Shown here piece by piece: positions 52,449-61,338 of a stretch of 64,000 nucleotides of DNA. Under the pieces are notes generated by a model, which did not search any database, was not told where the DNA came from, and was given only the letters and a program-made list of their open reading frames with translations. This stretch comes from JBBRQP01 sp038226175. GTDB taxonomy: Bacteria; Cyanobacteriota; Cyanobacteriia; Gloeobacterales; Anthocerotibacteraceae. Location of the stretch: NCBI GenBank assembly GCA_038226175.1, contig JBBRQP010000005.1, positions 5,388 through 69,387 of the forward strand, given 5' to 3'. The position numbers were made by a program, and so were the translations under genes. Every line of letters starts with the position of its first letter. The stretch's first letter is position 1.

Positions 52449-52946
52449 TTAACGGCAACCCTTAACTTGGATCGTATAGGTCTTGCCCGTCGCTACAGGA
52501 CTACCAAAGTAGACATTGACACTACTAACTTGTTTATAGTTATAACCGGACTTAGCTTTCATGTACAGCGGCCGATCCCGCCGTACTAAGACACCTTCTT
52601 TGTTGTAGTAAGTTTTGGTTGTGCCATTGCTATATTTCAAGCTCAGTTTGGCATTATATTTACCGTTATTATTAGGATAAATTCGGGCTACATAACTCTT
52701 ATAGTATTTGCCCGTTGGGATAGCAAATTCCGTGTTCCAATTAAAGCCAGGCACATTAGATAAAGAGATAGTCTTACGCACTTGATTTTTGCCCAAAATA
52801 ACCATGGTCGTATCATCAGGAGCTTTACTATCTAATTGCATGGGTTCCAAGTTACGACATTGAGAAGCATCAGCTATTAAAGGACTAAGTCCTAATCCAA
52901 TCACTAACAAAGCACTACACAGAGCAGACAGACGTACAGAAACCAT
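52449..52946 (-). CDS. Exported hypothetical protein
   Basis: 165 residues. Signal peptide (LSALCSALLVIGLGLSPLIADA), then Cys in SQCRNLEP and at the C-terminal KGCR that could pair. The mature part looks beta-rich with repeated Tyr/Lys/Asn-rich strands (YYKSYVARIYPNNNGKYNAK, TTKTYYNKEG, NYKQVSSVNVYFGSP). Fold resembles a small lectin- or immunoglobulin-like domain, but no family is recognised. Confidence 0.6.
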   Translation of the reverse strand: MVSVRLSALCSALLVIGLGLSPLIADASQCRNLEPMQLDSKAPDDTTMVILGKNQVRKTISLSNVPGFNWNTEFAIPTGKYYKSYVARIYPNNNGKYNAKLSLKYSNGTTKTYYNKEGVLVRRDRPLYMKAKSGYNYKQVSSVNVYFGSPVATGKTYTIQVKGCR

Positions 52947-53025
52947 GGCAATTCACACCAATACTACATGTTTAATTATTGATACTCAAAATACAGCTTA
53001 CCTCTCTCTTGGGGTAGAAATAATT

Positions 53026-53595
53026 TTACGCTTCATCTGTATTCTGAGTTGTTAGCTCAACTAGAGACTGCTCAAGGGCTTCCATTACAAGATGAGGGTC
53101 AACGGAATCCTTCATAGCTTCAGCTTGGGAATCATAACGATTTTTTACTGAGGGCAAATCATAACGCAATTCTTCGAGCAGAGCAATTATTTTTGATATC
53201 TTTTGGTCAGTAAGTAAAGTAACTTGTAAATTTAAGCGAGCCTGTTGTTCAGAGATTTTAGTTTGGCGGTTTTGGGTGACTAGGATAGCAATAGTTAGAA
53301 GCAAGCCCACTAATCCAGCAACATTTTGCAATAAAAAAAATGGATAGGGGTCAATGTTAATGCGTTCCGTCAAAAAGGCAACTTCATTGACCACTGTCCA
53401 AAAAATCATAAAGCCCAATACACCATAAAAAAAACCAGGCTGACCAAAAAAAACTGTTGCTGTCTCTAATAATCGCTGATGTTTTTTGAGTCCTACTTCG
53501 TTTTTAGCATAGAGCAAGCGAATATATTCAATGCTTTGATTGATGTGCTCGGGTAACTCGGCAGCTTCGTTCTCAGCATGATGATCCAGGTTCAC
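53026..53595 (-). CDS. DUF1003 membrane protein
   Basis: 189 residues with a GTG start. Two hydrophobic segments: FGQPGFFYGVLGFMIFWTVV and FLLQNVAGLVGLLLTIAILV, between them the family INIDPYPFFLLQN and, after the second, TQNRQTKISEQQARLNLQV. DUF1003 proteins have no settled function. Flanked by two other small stress or membrane genes. Confidence 0.85.
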   Translation of the reverse strand: MNLDHHAENEAAELPEHINQSIEYIRLLYAKNEVGLKKHQRLLETATVFFGQPGFFYGVLGFMIFWTVVNEVAFLTERINIDPYPFFLLQNVAGLVGLLLTIAILVTQNRQTKISEQQARLNLQVTLLTDQKISKIIALLEELRYDLPSVKNRYDSQAEAMKDSVDPHLVMEALEQSLVELTTQNTDEA

Positions 53596-53634
53596 AATCT
53601 CTTCTCCTTAAGCATGATCATGAAAATATTACAG

Positions 53635-53666
53635 CAAAAACCGGGGACGGGTTAACATCCCCAGTT
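53635..53666 (-). terminator. Likely terminator after the GlsB-family gene
   Basis: AAC-C-GGGGA / TCCCC-A-GTT imperfect stem with a T-run (GGTTTTTGC) on the minus strand, just past the stop at 53680. Confidence 0.65.
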
Positions 53667-53679
53667 TAAGAAGTTGAAT

Positions 53680-53943
53680 TTAGGAGCGAGCCGCAAAGGC
53701 TCCCGAGATCAGTGCCAGACCAAAAACAATAACGCCGGAACCTAAAATGGTAGGTAATAGCGCAACACCTGCGAGAATTGGCCCAAAGGTTCCGAACAAA
53801 CTGTTACCCAGCCATGCCCCGATTACACCCACTACAGCTGCAACCAAGAATCCACCCGGTACACGACCAGGAAAGATTGCTTCGGCAATGACTGCACATA
53901 ATCCTGCTACCAGAAGAAACAATAGAAAACTTAAAAGACTCAT
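53680..53943 (-). CDS. GlsB/YeaQ/YmgE-family small membrane protein
   Basis: 87 residues of three membrane helices (LLSFLLFLLVAGLCAVIAEA, FLVAAVVGVIGAWLGNSLFG and AGVALLPTILGSGVIVFGLA). The family glycine pattern P-G-x-x-x-G-G-F and G-x-x-G-A-W-L-G is present. These are stress-associated envelope proteins (transglycosylase-associated in older names) of unknown mechanism. Confidence 0.85.
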   Translation of the reverse strand: MSLLSFLLFLLVAGLCAVIAEAIFPGRVPGGFLVAAVVGVIGAWLGNSLFGTFGPILAGVALLPTILGSGVIVFGLALISGAFAARS

Positions 53944-54056
53944 GGCGCACCCCAGTCAAAGAACAGCAATCTAACTATACGAATTATCAAAAATAATAGC
54001 CTCTGTCTTAGGTATTATGGTTACTCATTTGTCTCAAAAAATCATATTGCAGTAAA

Positions 54057-54093
54057 TATAAAAAATCTCTTCTCTAGTTATAGAGAAGAGATT
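54057..54093 (-). terminator. Rho-independent terminator of the CHRD gene
   Basis: AATCTCTTCTCT / AGAGAAGAGATT perfect 12-bp stem around AGTTAT, followed on the minus strand by TTTTT. It lies 25 bp beyond the stop at 54119. Confidence 0.9.
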
Positions 54094-54118
54094 CGTACTA
54101 CTCCAAGCCCTGTCTAGC

Positions 54119-54583
54119 TTAAGGAAGAGAAGACCGCAAGGATGCAACATTTCCTATCAGTTGTCCACGCAGCGCTCCTGAAGGGAAGTCAGCCGTGTGA
54201 ACGTTAACATAAAACTTGAGAGGATTATCGGCAATATCTTTGAGAACTGCTGGGCTTTGATTATTGATACAGGCTGCCAAAGCACCATCTGTGGGCGCAA
54301 TGAGATTGACAACCACCGGGCCTGCTACCCCATTCGATTCCTTGTGAATATGCGCTAAGGTAGGCGTCTTGATACCTGAAACCGTAATTTCATAACAAAG
54401 CACGCCTTCTTCGGCATCGATGGTGAGTTTTGCGAAGCCGATACCAGTGCTAGAACCAGGGCCTGGTACTTCGGCAACCCCAGAAAGCACCGCAAAAAGA
54501 GATTCAGGGCGGGCTTGAGCAGGATTTGCTAATAATGACGTCACAGCGAATAAGCCGAGCGCGTAAGAGGCGAGATGTTTCAT
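54119..54583 (-). CDS. Exported CHRD-domain protein
   Basis: 154 residues from ATG 54583 (after AAGGAGTT). Signal peptide MKHLASYALGLFAVTSLLA. The CHRD domain is evident: LFAVLSGVAEVPGPGSSTGIG, FAKLTIDAEEGVLCYEITVSGI, AHIHKESNGVAGPVVVNL, FYVNVHTADFPSGALRGQL. CHRD domains (named from chordin) occur in exported bacterial proteins of unknown role. Confidence 0.9.
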   Translation of the reverse strand: MKHLASYALGLFAVTSLLANPAQARPESLFAVLSGVAEVPGPGSSTGIGFAKLTIDAEEGVLCYEITVSGIKTPTLAHIHKESNGVAGPVVVNLIAPTDGALAACINNQSPAVLKDIADNPLKFYVNVHTADFPSGALRGQLIGNVASLRSSLP

Positions 54584-54867
54584 GGTTAACTCCTTGGGTA
54601 TGCAACTTGAGAACATAAGTACAAAGCACTCAAGTCTAGGTAATGTCTGCTATTTTGTGCTGACACTTCGATTGATAAATATGACAAATTTACATCTTAA
54701 TGTACTCTATCTTTAGGTGGATATAGGTCATGTACTACATGCAAAAATAGCAAGTTAACTATGCGCTCAAAAAAACTGTGTGTGGTTCCAAAACCTCTTC
54801 CCTACGAGAGAAGTGAAACAATACTACAAATTTTTAAGATGACCTTATAAAATGCAGGAGATGCATC

Positions 54868-55437
54868 ATGCAGGCCGACAAATTACCGAACCCAGGTTCA
54901 AACATGGCTCCCGACACCTTACGTGCTGGTATGCCCGCGCACTTAGATCAACCCTCGCGCAGTGAAACTGGCGCTCGTGATCAAGATGACGTTTTTGAGT
55001 TGTTGAAAGTCGATCACGACCGCATTGCCAGTCTGTTTTTAGATATTTTTGGGAGCGATGAGGATGTAACCGCTGATGCCTTTATGGATTTGTATGAGGT
55101 TGTCATGGTTCACGCCGAGACCGAAGAAGCGGTATTTTATCCGACCGTGGGTGCATTTCCTGATACCAAAGGCTGGATTTAACATGGTTACGAAAGTCAT
55201 GCTGAAGCCAAACAACTGCTCGAACAAATTCGTAACCTCGACTTGGGTTCTGAAGAAGCCTTAGACTTACTCAAAGAATTGCAAGGCGCTCTTGAGAACC
55301 ATGTACGCGAGGAAGAAGATTATGTATTTCCTGCGGCACAAGGCGATCTCAGCGATGCCGATTTGCAACAACTTGCCCAGCGCGTGCGTGAAACCAAAGC
55401 ACGGCTAGCCCAAGAAAAGGGCTATACCCTAAGTTAA
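54868..55437 (+). pseudogene. Hemerythrin HHE-domain protein with an in-frame TAA
   Basis: The frame from ATG 54868 (RBS GCAGGAGA) carries KVDHDRIASLFLDIFG and MVHAETEEAVFYPTV, then TAA at 55180-55182. It continues in the same frame as HGYESHAEAKQLLEQIRNL and HVREEEDYVFPAAQ to 55437. With the stop read as an amino acid, the four-helix diiron domain would be complete, with its His and Glu ligands on both sides. As written, the first part lacks two ligand helices. Confidence 0.75.
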
Positions 55438-55455
55438 ACTGAGCTATTTTGGGAG

Positions 55456-55491
55456 ACTGGTGCGGCTTAACTAGGCGGCACCAGTTTTTTT
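55456..55491 (+). terminator. Rho-independent terminator of the hemerythrin gene
   Basis: ACTGGTGC / GCACCAGT 8-bp stem with a 14-nt loop followed by a run of six to seven T. It begins 19 bp past the stop at 55437. Confidence 0.88.
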
Positions 55492-55573
55492 GTTATGTAT
55501 CTTGAGATAGATAAACCTGTACCCCAATCAAGATAAGGTTCAACTATCTATTCATCTATTGGAGGCAGTAAAC

Positions 55574-57451
55574 ATGGTAGCCAGTTTAAGTAAATCCACT
55601 CTGCGTAAGCCGCTACGTGCCACACCGACCAAACCTAAAGCGTCAAAGCTGCCCGATATGGGAGCTGTGCCCTACCGTGATGCTCAAGGCAAAATTATTG
55701 GGACGATGTTTCGGGTGTGGGCACCTTTTGCCAAGCAAGTTGCGGTCATGGGTGACTTTAATAACTGGTCTGAGACTGCCAATCCGCTGGCAAGTGAGCA
55801 TAACGGTAATTGGTCAGTCGAAGTCTTAGATGCTTTAGCGGGTCAACAATTTAAATATGTAATCACTAGTGCAAAAGGTGAAAGCCTGACCCGCAATGAT
55901 CCACGTGCGCGTTGGCTAGATGATGGCAACTCCGTCATTGTTGATGGTAGTTTTGATTGGGATGACGATGATTTTCATATGCCCAATTGGAATGAGTTAG
56001 TTATTTACGAAATGCATCTCGGAACCTTTAATGACAAACAAAAAGATGATAAACCGGGGACGCTTGCCAGTGCCGTCAAAAAGTTTGATTATCTCAAGGA
56101 TTTAGGCATCAATGCCATTGAAGTAATGCCACCCGCTGAGTTTCGGGGTGAATTTTCTTGGGGCTACAATCCCGCCTTTCCCTTTGCCATTGAGCATTCT
56201 TTGGGTAAACCAGAAGCTTTCAAAGAATTTATTAAAGCGGCTCACAAAGCTGGTATGGCGGTCATCATGGATGTGGTCTACAACCACTTTGGACCCGATG
56301 CCTTATCAATGTGGCAGTTTGATGGTTGGAGTGAAAGTGGTAAGGGCGGCGTTTATTTTTATAACAATTGGCGTTGCTGGACACCCTGGGGCGATACACG
56401 ACCGGACTTCGGGCGCGAGGAAGTGCGCCAATTTATCTGTGATAATGTCTTGATGTGGCTCGAAGAATACCGCGTTGATGGCCTGAGATTAGATGCAACT
56501 AGTTTTATTCGTAATGTCTACGGCAACGAAAATGACCCAGCCAACGACCTCGCTGAAGGCTGGAATCTGATGCAGTGGATCAATGAAGAAGTCGATGAAC
56601 GGCATCCTTGGAAAATCACAATCGCAGAAGATCTAGGCAGTAATGCTTGGCTAACCAAAACTACTGATGATGGCGGAGCTGGTTTTAGCAGTCAATGGGA
56701 TATTGGTTTTTTGGGGCGTATTCGTCACACGCTTGTGATCCCCAATGATTATGGACGAGATATGCAAGCGGTCGCCGATGCGGTCAGCTATCACTATGAT
56801 CCCGATGCGTTCAAGCGCATTATTTATACCGAATCTCACGATGAAGTTGCTAATCTTAAGGAACGCCTACCCGAGGAAATCTGGCCAAGTAATGCTGGCT
56901 GCTGGTTCTCGCGCAAACGTTCGACTTTAGGCGCGGCCTTAGTCTTTACGGCACCGGGAATTCCGATGATTTTTCAGGGACAGGAGTTACTGGAAGACCG
57001 CTGGTTTGATGACCAAGAGCCTCTTGATTGGTCGAAGTTGGAGCGTTTTGGTGGCATTCATGACCTCTACCGAGATTTGATCCGCCTGCGCCGTAATTTT
57101 TATAACAACACCCGGGGTTTACAAGGCCATCATGTGGAGGTTCATCACATCAACAATGTCGATAAAGTGCTGGCTTTTCATCGTTGGTCTGAGGGCGGAG
57201 CTGGAGATGATGTGATGGTAATTCTCAATTTCGCTGATCGTTGTTATGACAGTTATACGATCGGTTTTCCTTATCCGGGTGACTGGAAAGTACGGTTTAA
57301 TAGTGATTGGCAAGGTTATAGTTCTGATTTCGGCAATCACTTGGGTTACGATACCGAAGCTCGCACCCAACCTTGGGGTAAGACTGATGGTATGGCCTAC
57401 GGTGGTAATGTCGGTCTAGGGGCGTATAGTACCTTGATTCTCTCTCAGTAG
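55574..57451 (+). CDS. GH13 alpha-glucan branching enzyme-like
   Basis: 625 residues from ATG 55574, preceded by GGAGG. An N-terminal CBM48 (TMFRVWAPFAKQVAVMGDFN, NGNWSVEV) leads into the catalytic barrel: MDVVYNHFG, DGLRLDATSF (nucleophile Asp), ITIAEDLGSN (acid/base Glu), YTESHDEV (third Asp), then a C-terminal beta domain. Branching enzymes add alpha-1,6 links to glycogen. The length is near GlgB, and a pullulanase or trehalohydrolase activity cannot be excluded. The N-terminal 35 residues are a basic extension. Confidence 0.88.
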   Translation: MVASLSKSTLRKPLRATPTKPKASKLPDMGAVPYRDAQGKIIGTMFRVWAPFAKQVAVMGDFNNWSETANPLASEHNGNWSVEVLDALAGQQFKYVITSAKGESLTRNDPRARWLDDGNSVIVDGSFDWDDDDFHMPNWNELVIYEMHLGTFNDKQKDDKPGTLASAVKKFDYLKDLGINAIEVMPPAEFRGEFSWGYNPAFPFAIEHSLGKPEAFKEFIKAAHKAGMAVIMDVVYNHFGPDALSMWQFDGWSESGKGGVYFYNNWRCWTPWGDTRPDFGREEVRQFICDNVLMWLEEYRVDGLRLDATSFIRNVYGNENDPANDLAEGWNLMQWINEEVDERHPWKITIAEDLGSNAWLTKTTDDGGAGFSSQWDIGFLGRIRHTLVIPNDYGRDMQAVADAVSYHYDPDAFKRIIYTESHDEVANLKERLPEEIWPSNAGCWFSRKRSTLGAALVFTAPGIPMIFQGQELLEDRWFDDQEPLDWSKLERFGGIHDLYRDLIRLRRNFYNNTRGLQGHHVEVHHINNVDKVLAFHRWSEGGAGDDVMVILNFADRCYDSYTIGFPYPGDWKVRFNSDWQGYSSDFGNHLGYDTEARTQPWGKTDGMAYGGNVGLGAYSTLILSQ

Positions 57452-57555
57452 AATAGAATCAGGATTAATATGCAAGCACCGTGATCCCTTTGGCACTCCC
57501 TCGGGTCATCCTAACAGGGTCACGGTCGCCTAATCGGCAGCATAAGGTCACTTTG

Positions 57556-59397
57556 ATGAAAATGTTCACACGCCAAAAACCACAATTTGAGCAATTGCTA
57601 GCACGAGCCATCTTGCTGCCAGTGGCCTTAATGCTAACCTTAGCACTAGCCCTATTAGCGCAAATTAGTTATCTGCTCTCAGTCACGAAGTGGGTCGAGC
57701 ATACAGATGAAGTTATTTCTACTATTGTCAATTCCCAAAAATTGACGTTAGATATGGAAACTGGTTTGCGGGGTTATTTGGTGACAGGTCGTCCACTATT
57801 TCTTGAACCCTATGATCAAGCCCGTCCCTTACTACCCGCTTCTTTTGAAACGATTAAAAACCTCGTCCGTGATAGTACGATACAAGAGCAAAACCTGATT
57901 GAACTAAAGGCGCGCTATCACAATTGGGATGTCTATACGCAAAAGATGATTGGATTACGCCAAGAAGGCCCACTAACAGCTCAAGAATTATTGTTACCTC
58001 TCATAGGCAAAACTCGGATGGATAGTGTGCGTGAGCAATTCAAACGCATGCTCACGGTAGAAGAGAAACTACGGGCTGATCGCAATCGTACGGTTCAAAC
58101 TGTCATTCCTTTGACGATTGGCGGTACCATCCTCTCAGCGATAGTTTTGGGCGCAATCTTAGCTTATTTGACCCGTCAACAATTATTGAGTCTGGCTGAA
58201 CAATACGAGGATGTTTTAGAGCAAACCTACAAACAAGCTGAGCAGCTTCAGGAAAGCGCGAAAGAGTTTCAACTGCTGGCCGATGCCACACCCCAAGTTA
58301 TTTGGACAGCGCGCGCCGATGGCGTTGTAGATTACTGTAATCAGCGCTGGTTTGACTATAGCGGTCTGGCACCTGATCAGGTCGGTAATTGGGCGCCTGT
58401 TTTACATCCTGAAGATTTGCCGATCTGTCTAGCTCAGTGGGCTGCATCAGTCCAAGATGGAAAACCCTATGAGCTTGAGTATCGCCTACGCCGCGCTCGT
58501 GACGGAGCCTATCGCTGGCATTTGGTACGCGCGGTACCCGTGTGGTCTGACAAAGCTGACGTCGTCATTAAATGGTTTGGTACGACGACTGATATCGATG
58601 ATCAAAAACGTAGTACCAAGATACTCGAAAAACAAGCCGCTGATCTTGCATATATCAATGGCGCTCTGACCGTAACTACCGAAAATTTGACCAAGCGTAA
58701 TCGTGAACTGGATCAATTTACCTATGTCATCTCTCACGACCTCAAGGCACCTCTGCGCGCCATCGCCAATCTCTCGCAGTGGATTGAAGAAGATATGGCA
58801 GAGGTCTTGACTGAAGACACCCGTCAACAAATGAATCTCCTGCGCGGGCGTGTGCATCGCATGGAAGAGTTGATTAATGGTCTGCTCAAATATTCACGTG
58901 TCGGGCGTACCGCAGCCCAAATGACCATCGTTGATGTCAATCAATTACTCCAAGAAGTCGTCGATGGTCTTGGCCCTCAGCCGGGATTCACCATCGAAAT
59001 TATGCCCAATCTCCCGCATTTGCAAACCGAAGCGGTACTGCTCAGGCAGGTTTTTGCTAATTTGATCAGCAATGCGATCATCCATCATCACTTAGCCGTC
59101 GGTCACATTACGGTAAGTGGTCACTGGCAAGGTAGCTTTTACGAATTTAGGGTCACCGATGATGGGCCAGGGATCGATCCGGCTTATCATGAAAAGATTT
59201 TTGTGATCTTCCAAACCCTGCAAGCTCGCGACAAATTGGAGAGCACAGGCATCGGTTTAGCCCTTGTCAAAAAAATTGTAGAAAGTCAAGGCGGGACAAT
59301 TGGGCTAGAATCACAGGAGGGGCGTGGTACAACGTTCCACTTCACTTGGCCCTATGTATTCCAAACTTTGGCAAGCCCTGGACAATCAAATGCTTAA
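57556..59397 (+). CDS. CHASE3-PAS sensor histidine kinase
   Basis: 613 residues from ATG 57556; GTG 57481 is further up. TM1 (LLPVALMLTLALALLAQISYL), a periplasmic CHASE3 domain (METGLRGYLVTGRPLFLEPYD), TM2 (VIPLTIGGTILSAIVLGAIL), a PAS domain (LLADATPQVIWTARADGVVD), HisKA with His in YVISHDLKAPLRAI, and HATPase_c (NLISNAIIHH, DDGPGIDP, STGIGLALVKK). The kinase part resembles those of phytochrome-type kinases. First gene of a three-gene signalling operon. Confidence 0.9.
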   Translation: MKMFTRQKPQFEQLLARAILLPVALMLTLALALLAQISYLLSVTKWVEHTDEVISTIVNSQKLTLDMETGLRGYLVTGRPLFLEPYDQARPLLPASFETIKNLVRDSTIQEQNLIELKARYHNWDVYTQKMIGLRQEGPLTAQELLLPLIGKTRMDSVREQFKRMLTVEEKLRADRNRTVQTVIPLTIGGTILSAIVLGAILAYLTRQQLLSLAEQYEDVLEQTYKQAEQLQESAKEFQLLADATPQVIWTARADGVVDYCNQRWFDYSGLAPDQVGNWAPVLHPEDLPICLAQWAASVQDGKPYELEYRLRRARDGAYRWHLVRAVPVWSDKADVVIKWFGTTTDIDDQKRSTKILEKQAADLAYINGALTVTTENLTKRNRELDQFTYVISHDLKAPLRAIANLSQWIEEDMAEVLTEDTRQQMNLLRGRVHRMEELINGLLKYSRVGRTAAQMTIVDVNQLLQEVVDGLGPQPGFTIEIMPNLPHLQTEAVLLRQVFANLISNAIIHHHLAVGHITVSGHWQGSFYEFRVTDDGPGIDPAYHEKIFVIFQTLQARDKLESTGIGLALVKKIVESQGGTIGLESQEGRGTTFHFTWPYVFQTLASPGQSNA

Positions 59398-59794
59398 TAT
59401 CCTCTTAGTCGAAGATGACGAAGTGGATGTGATGAATGTGCGCCGCGCCTTCCAAAAAAATAAGATTGCTAATCCGATCACCGTCGCGGGCAATGGGCTT
59501 GAGGCGCTAGCTATCTTGCGGGCACAACAGATACCTGCGCATCGCCGCCTGATTTTGCTCGATCTCAATATGCCACGCATGGGCGGCTTAGAATTTTTGC
59601 AAGAGCTACGGGCTGACATGGTGCTCAAGCCCACGCCTGTCGTCGTCTTGACGACCTCATCTGAGGATCAAGACCGCTTTAATGCCTATAACTTTAATGT
59701 CGCGGGCTATTTACTTAAGCCCATTACCTTTGCTGAATTTGTGATTTTGATGGGAACTCTAGACCGCTATTGGACACTCAATGAGATGCCCTAG
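59390..59794 (+). CDS. Single-domain response regulator (Rcp1-like)
   Basis: 134 residues. ATG 59390 overlaps the kinase stop by 8 bp, so translation is coupled. Receiver motifs: ILLVEDDEVDVM, LILLDLNMPRMGGLEFL (phospho-Asp), VVLTTSSED, GYLLKPITF. No output domain. The arrangement with a phytochrome-type kinase tail resembles Cph1-Rcp1, so it is probably the direct partner of the upstream kinase. Confidence 0.92.
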   Translation: MLNILLVEDDEVDVMNVRRAFQKNKIANPITVAGNGLEALAILRAQQIPAHRRLILLDLNMPRMGGLEFLQELRADMVLKPTPVVVLTTSSEDQDRFNAYNFNVAGYLLKPITFAEFVILMGTLDRYWTLNEMP

Positions 59795-59796
59795 GT

Positions 59797-61311
59797 ATGC
59801 TGAAATTACTGCTAGTCGATGATGATGCCATAGACCGCATGATTGTGCTACGAGCCCTACGTAGTGCCGACCTTGATGTGACCTGCCGTGAGGCAGGGAC
59901 CTATGCTGCTGCCTTAGAGGCGGTTCGCGAAGAAAAATTTGATTGCATTTTTATTGACTATTTGTTGCCCGATGGGGATGGTTTGAGCTTAGTACGTCAA
60001 CTACGCACTTTGGGCATTGCGACACCGCTTGTGGCACTGACAGGCCAAGGTGATGAGCAAACAGCTGTGCAATTGATGAAAGCCGGGGCTGTGGATTATC
60101 TGACTAAAGCTACTATTTCTTCGGCTGTCTTGACCCAAGTTTTGATCAATACCCAACGCATCTATGAGGCCGAACAAGCAGCCCAACGCGCCTATGGGCA
60201 TTTAGCGGAGAGTGAAGAGCGCTATCGGTTGGTGATCAAGGGCACCAATGATGGTATCTGGGACTGGGACGTTAAGCGCAATCGGTTTCATGTCAATGAT
60301 CGGTTATTGATGATTTTGGGTTTGGCGCAAGTGGATCTTGAGCGCGCCCCTCACCAGCTTTATAGCCTCGTCCATCCCGACGACCGCCCCTTGATCCAAC
60401 AAGCCCTTCGCCAAAAAAAGGACTATAGTCTTGAGTTACGCTTACGTCACGCTCAGGGTAACTATCGCTATTGTCTATGCCGGGGTATGTCACAATTTGA
60501 TAACCGTGGTGCACTTGACCGGATGACTGGCATTCTTAGTGATATTAGTGAGCGCAAATGGTTTGAGAGTGAGCGTGAACATCTCTTAACTTGCGAACGT
60601 CAAGCCCGTCAGGAAGCAGAGACGGCTAATCGCCTTAAGGATGAATTTTTGGCAACGGTTTCTCATGAGTTACGCACCCCGCTTAATGCGATCTTGGGCT
60701 GGACTCAATTATTGCAGCGCAAAAAACTAGCTGGTGCTGCCGCTGAGCGTGCCCTAGAAACCATCGAACGTAATGCCCGTACCCAAAATCGCTTGATTGA
60801 GGATCTCTTAGATGTATCACAGGTAATCACCGGTAATATGCGGCTTGAGGCCAAGCCCATTACGCTCACAACGGTGATCGAGCAAGCGCTGGAGGTCGTG
60901 CGTCCAACCGCTGTCACCAAGGGCATACACCTCACCGTGCGGATCGAGTGTGCTGATCTCGTACTCGGGGATGCCCATCGTCTGCAACAAGTCCTCTGGA
61001 ATCTTTTGGCAAATGCGATCAAATTTACGCCAGAGGGTGGTCAAGTCAGTGTCATGCTCTACAAAGAGCACACCCAAGCGGTTCTCGCGGTGCAAGATAG
61101 CGGACAGGGCATCACCCCAGAATTTTTACCCCAAGTTTTTGAACGCTTTCGGCAAGCTGATAGTACGTCCACACGACAGTATGGCGGGCTAGGGCTAGGT
61201 CTTGCCATCGTGCGTCACCTAGTCGAACTGCATGGCGGTACCGTCGAGGTTGCCAGTCCTGGCTTGGGTCTAGGCACTACGTTTCGGGTCAAGCTGCCTT
61301 TGCATGAGTGA
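59797..61311 (+). CDS. REC-PAS-histidine kinase hybrid
   Basis: 504 residues. Receiver (LLLVDDDAIDRM, CIFIDYLLPDGDGLSLV with the Asp, VDYLTKATIS), PAS/PAC (LVIKGTNDGIWDWDVKRNRF), HisKA (ATVSHELRTPLNAILGW) and HATPase_c (NLLANAIKFTPEGGQ, DSGQGITPE, GLGLGLAIVRHL). Cytoplasmic. It starts 2 bp after the upstream regulator's stop, completing a kinase - response regulator - hybrid kinase relay. Confidence 0.92.
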   Translation: MLKLLLVDDDAIDRMIVLRALRSADLDVTCREAGTYAAALEAVREEKFDCIFIDYLLPDGDGLSLVRQLRTLGIATPLVALTGQGDEQTAVQLMKAGAVDYLTKATISSAVLTQVLINTQRIYEAEQAAQRAYGHLAESEERYRLVIKGTNDGIWDWDVKRNRFHVNDRLLMILGLAQVDLERAPHQLYSLVHPDDRPLIQQALRQKKDYSLELRLRHAQGNYRYCLCRGMSQFDNRGALDRMTGILSDISERKWFESEREHLLTCERQARQEAETANRLKDEFLATVSHELRTPLNAILGWTQLLQRKKLAGAAAERALETIERNARTQNRLIEDLLDVSQVITGNMRLEAKPITLTTVIEQALEVVRPTAVTKGIHLTVRIECADLVLGDAHRLQQVLWNLLANAIKFTPEGGQVSVMLYKEHTQAVLAVQDSGQGITPEFLPQVFERFRQADSTSTRQYGGLGLGLAIVRHLVELHGGTVEVASPGLGLGTTFRVKLPLHE

Positions 61312-61338
61312 CATCAAATAAGCATGGGTGCGGCGTTG

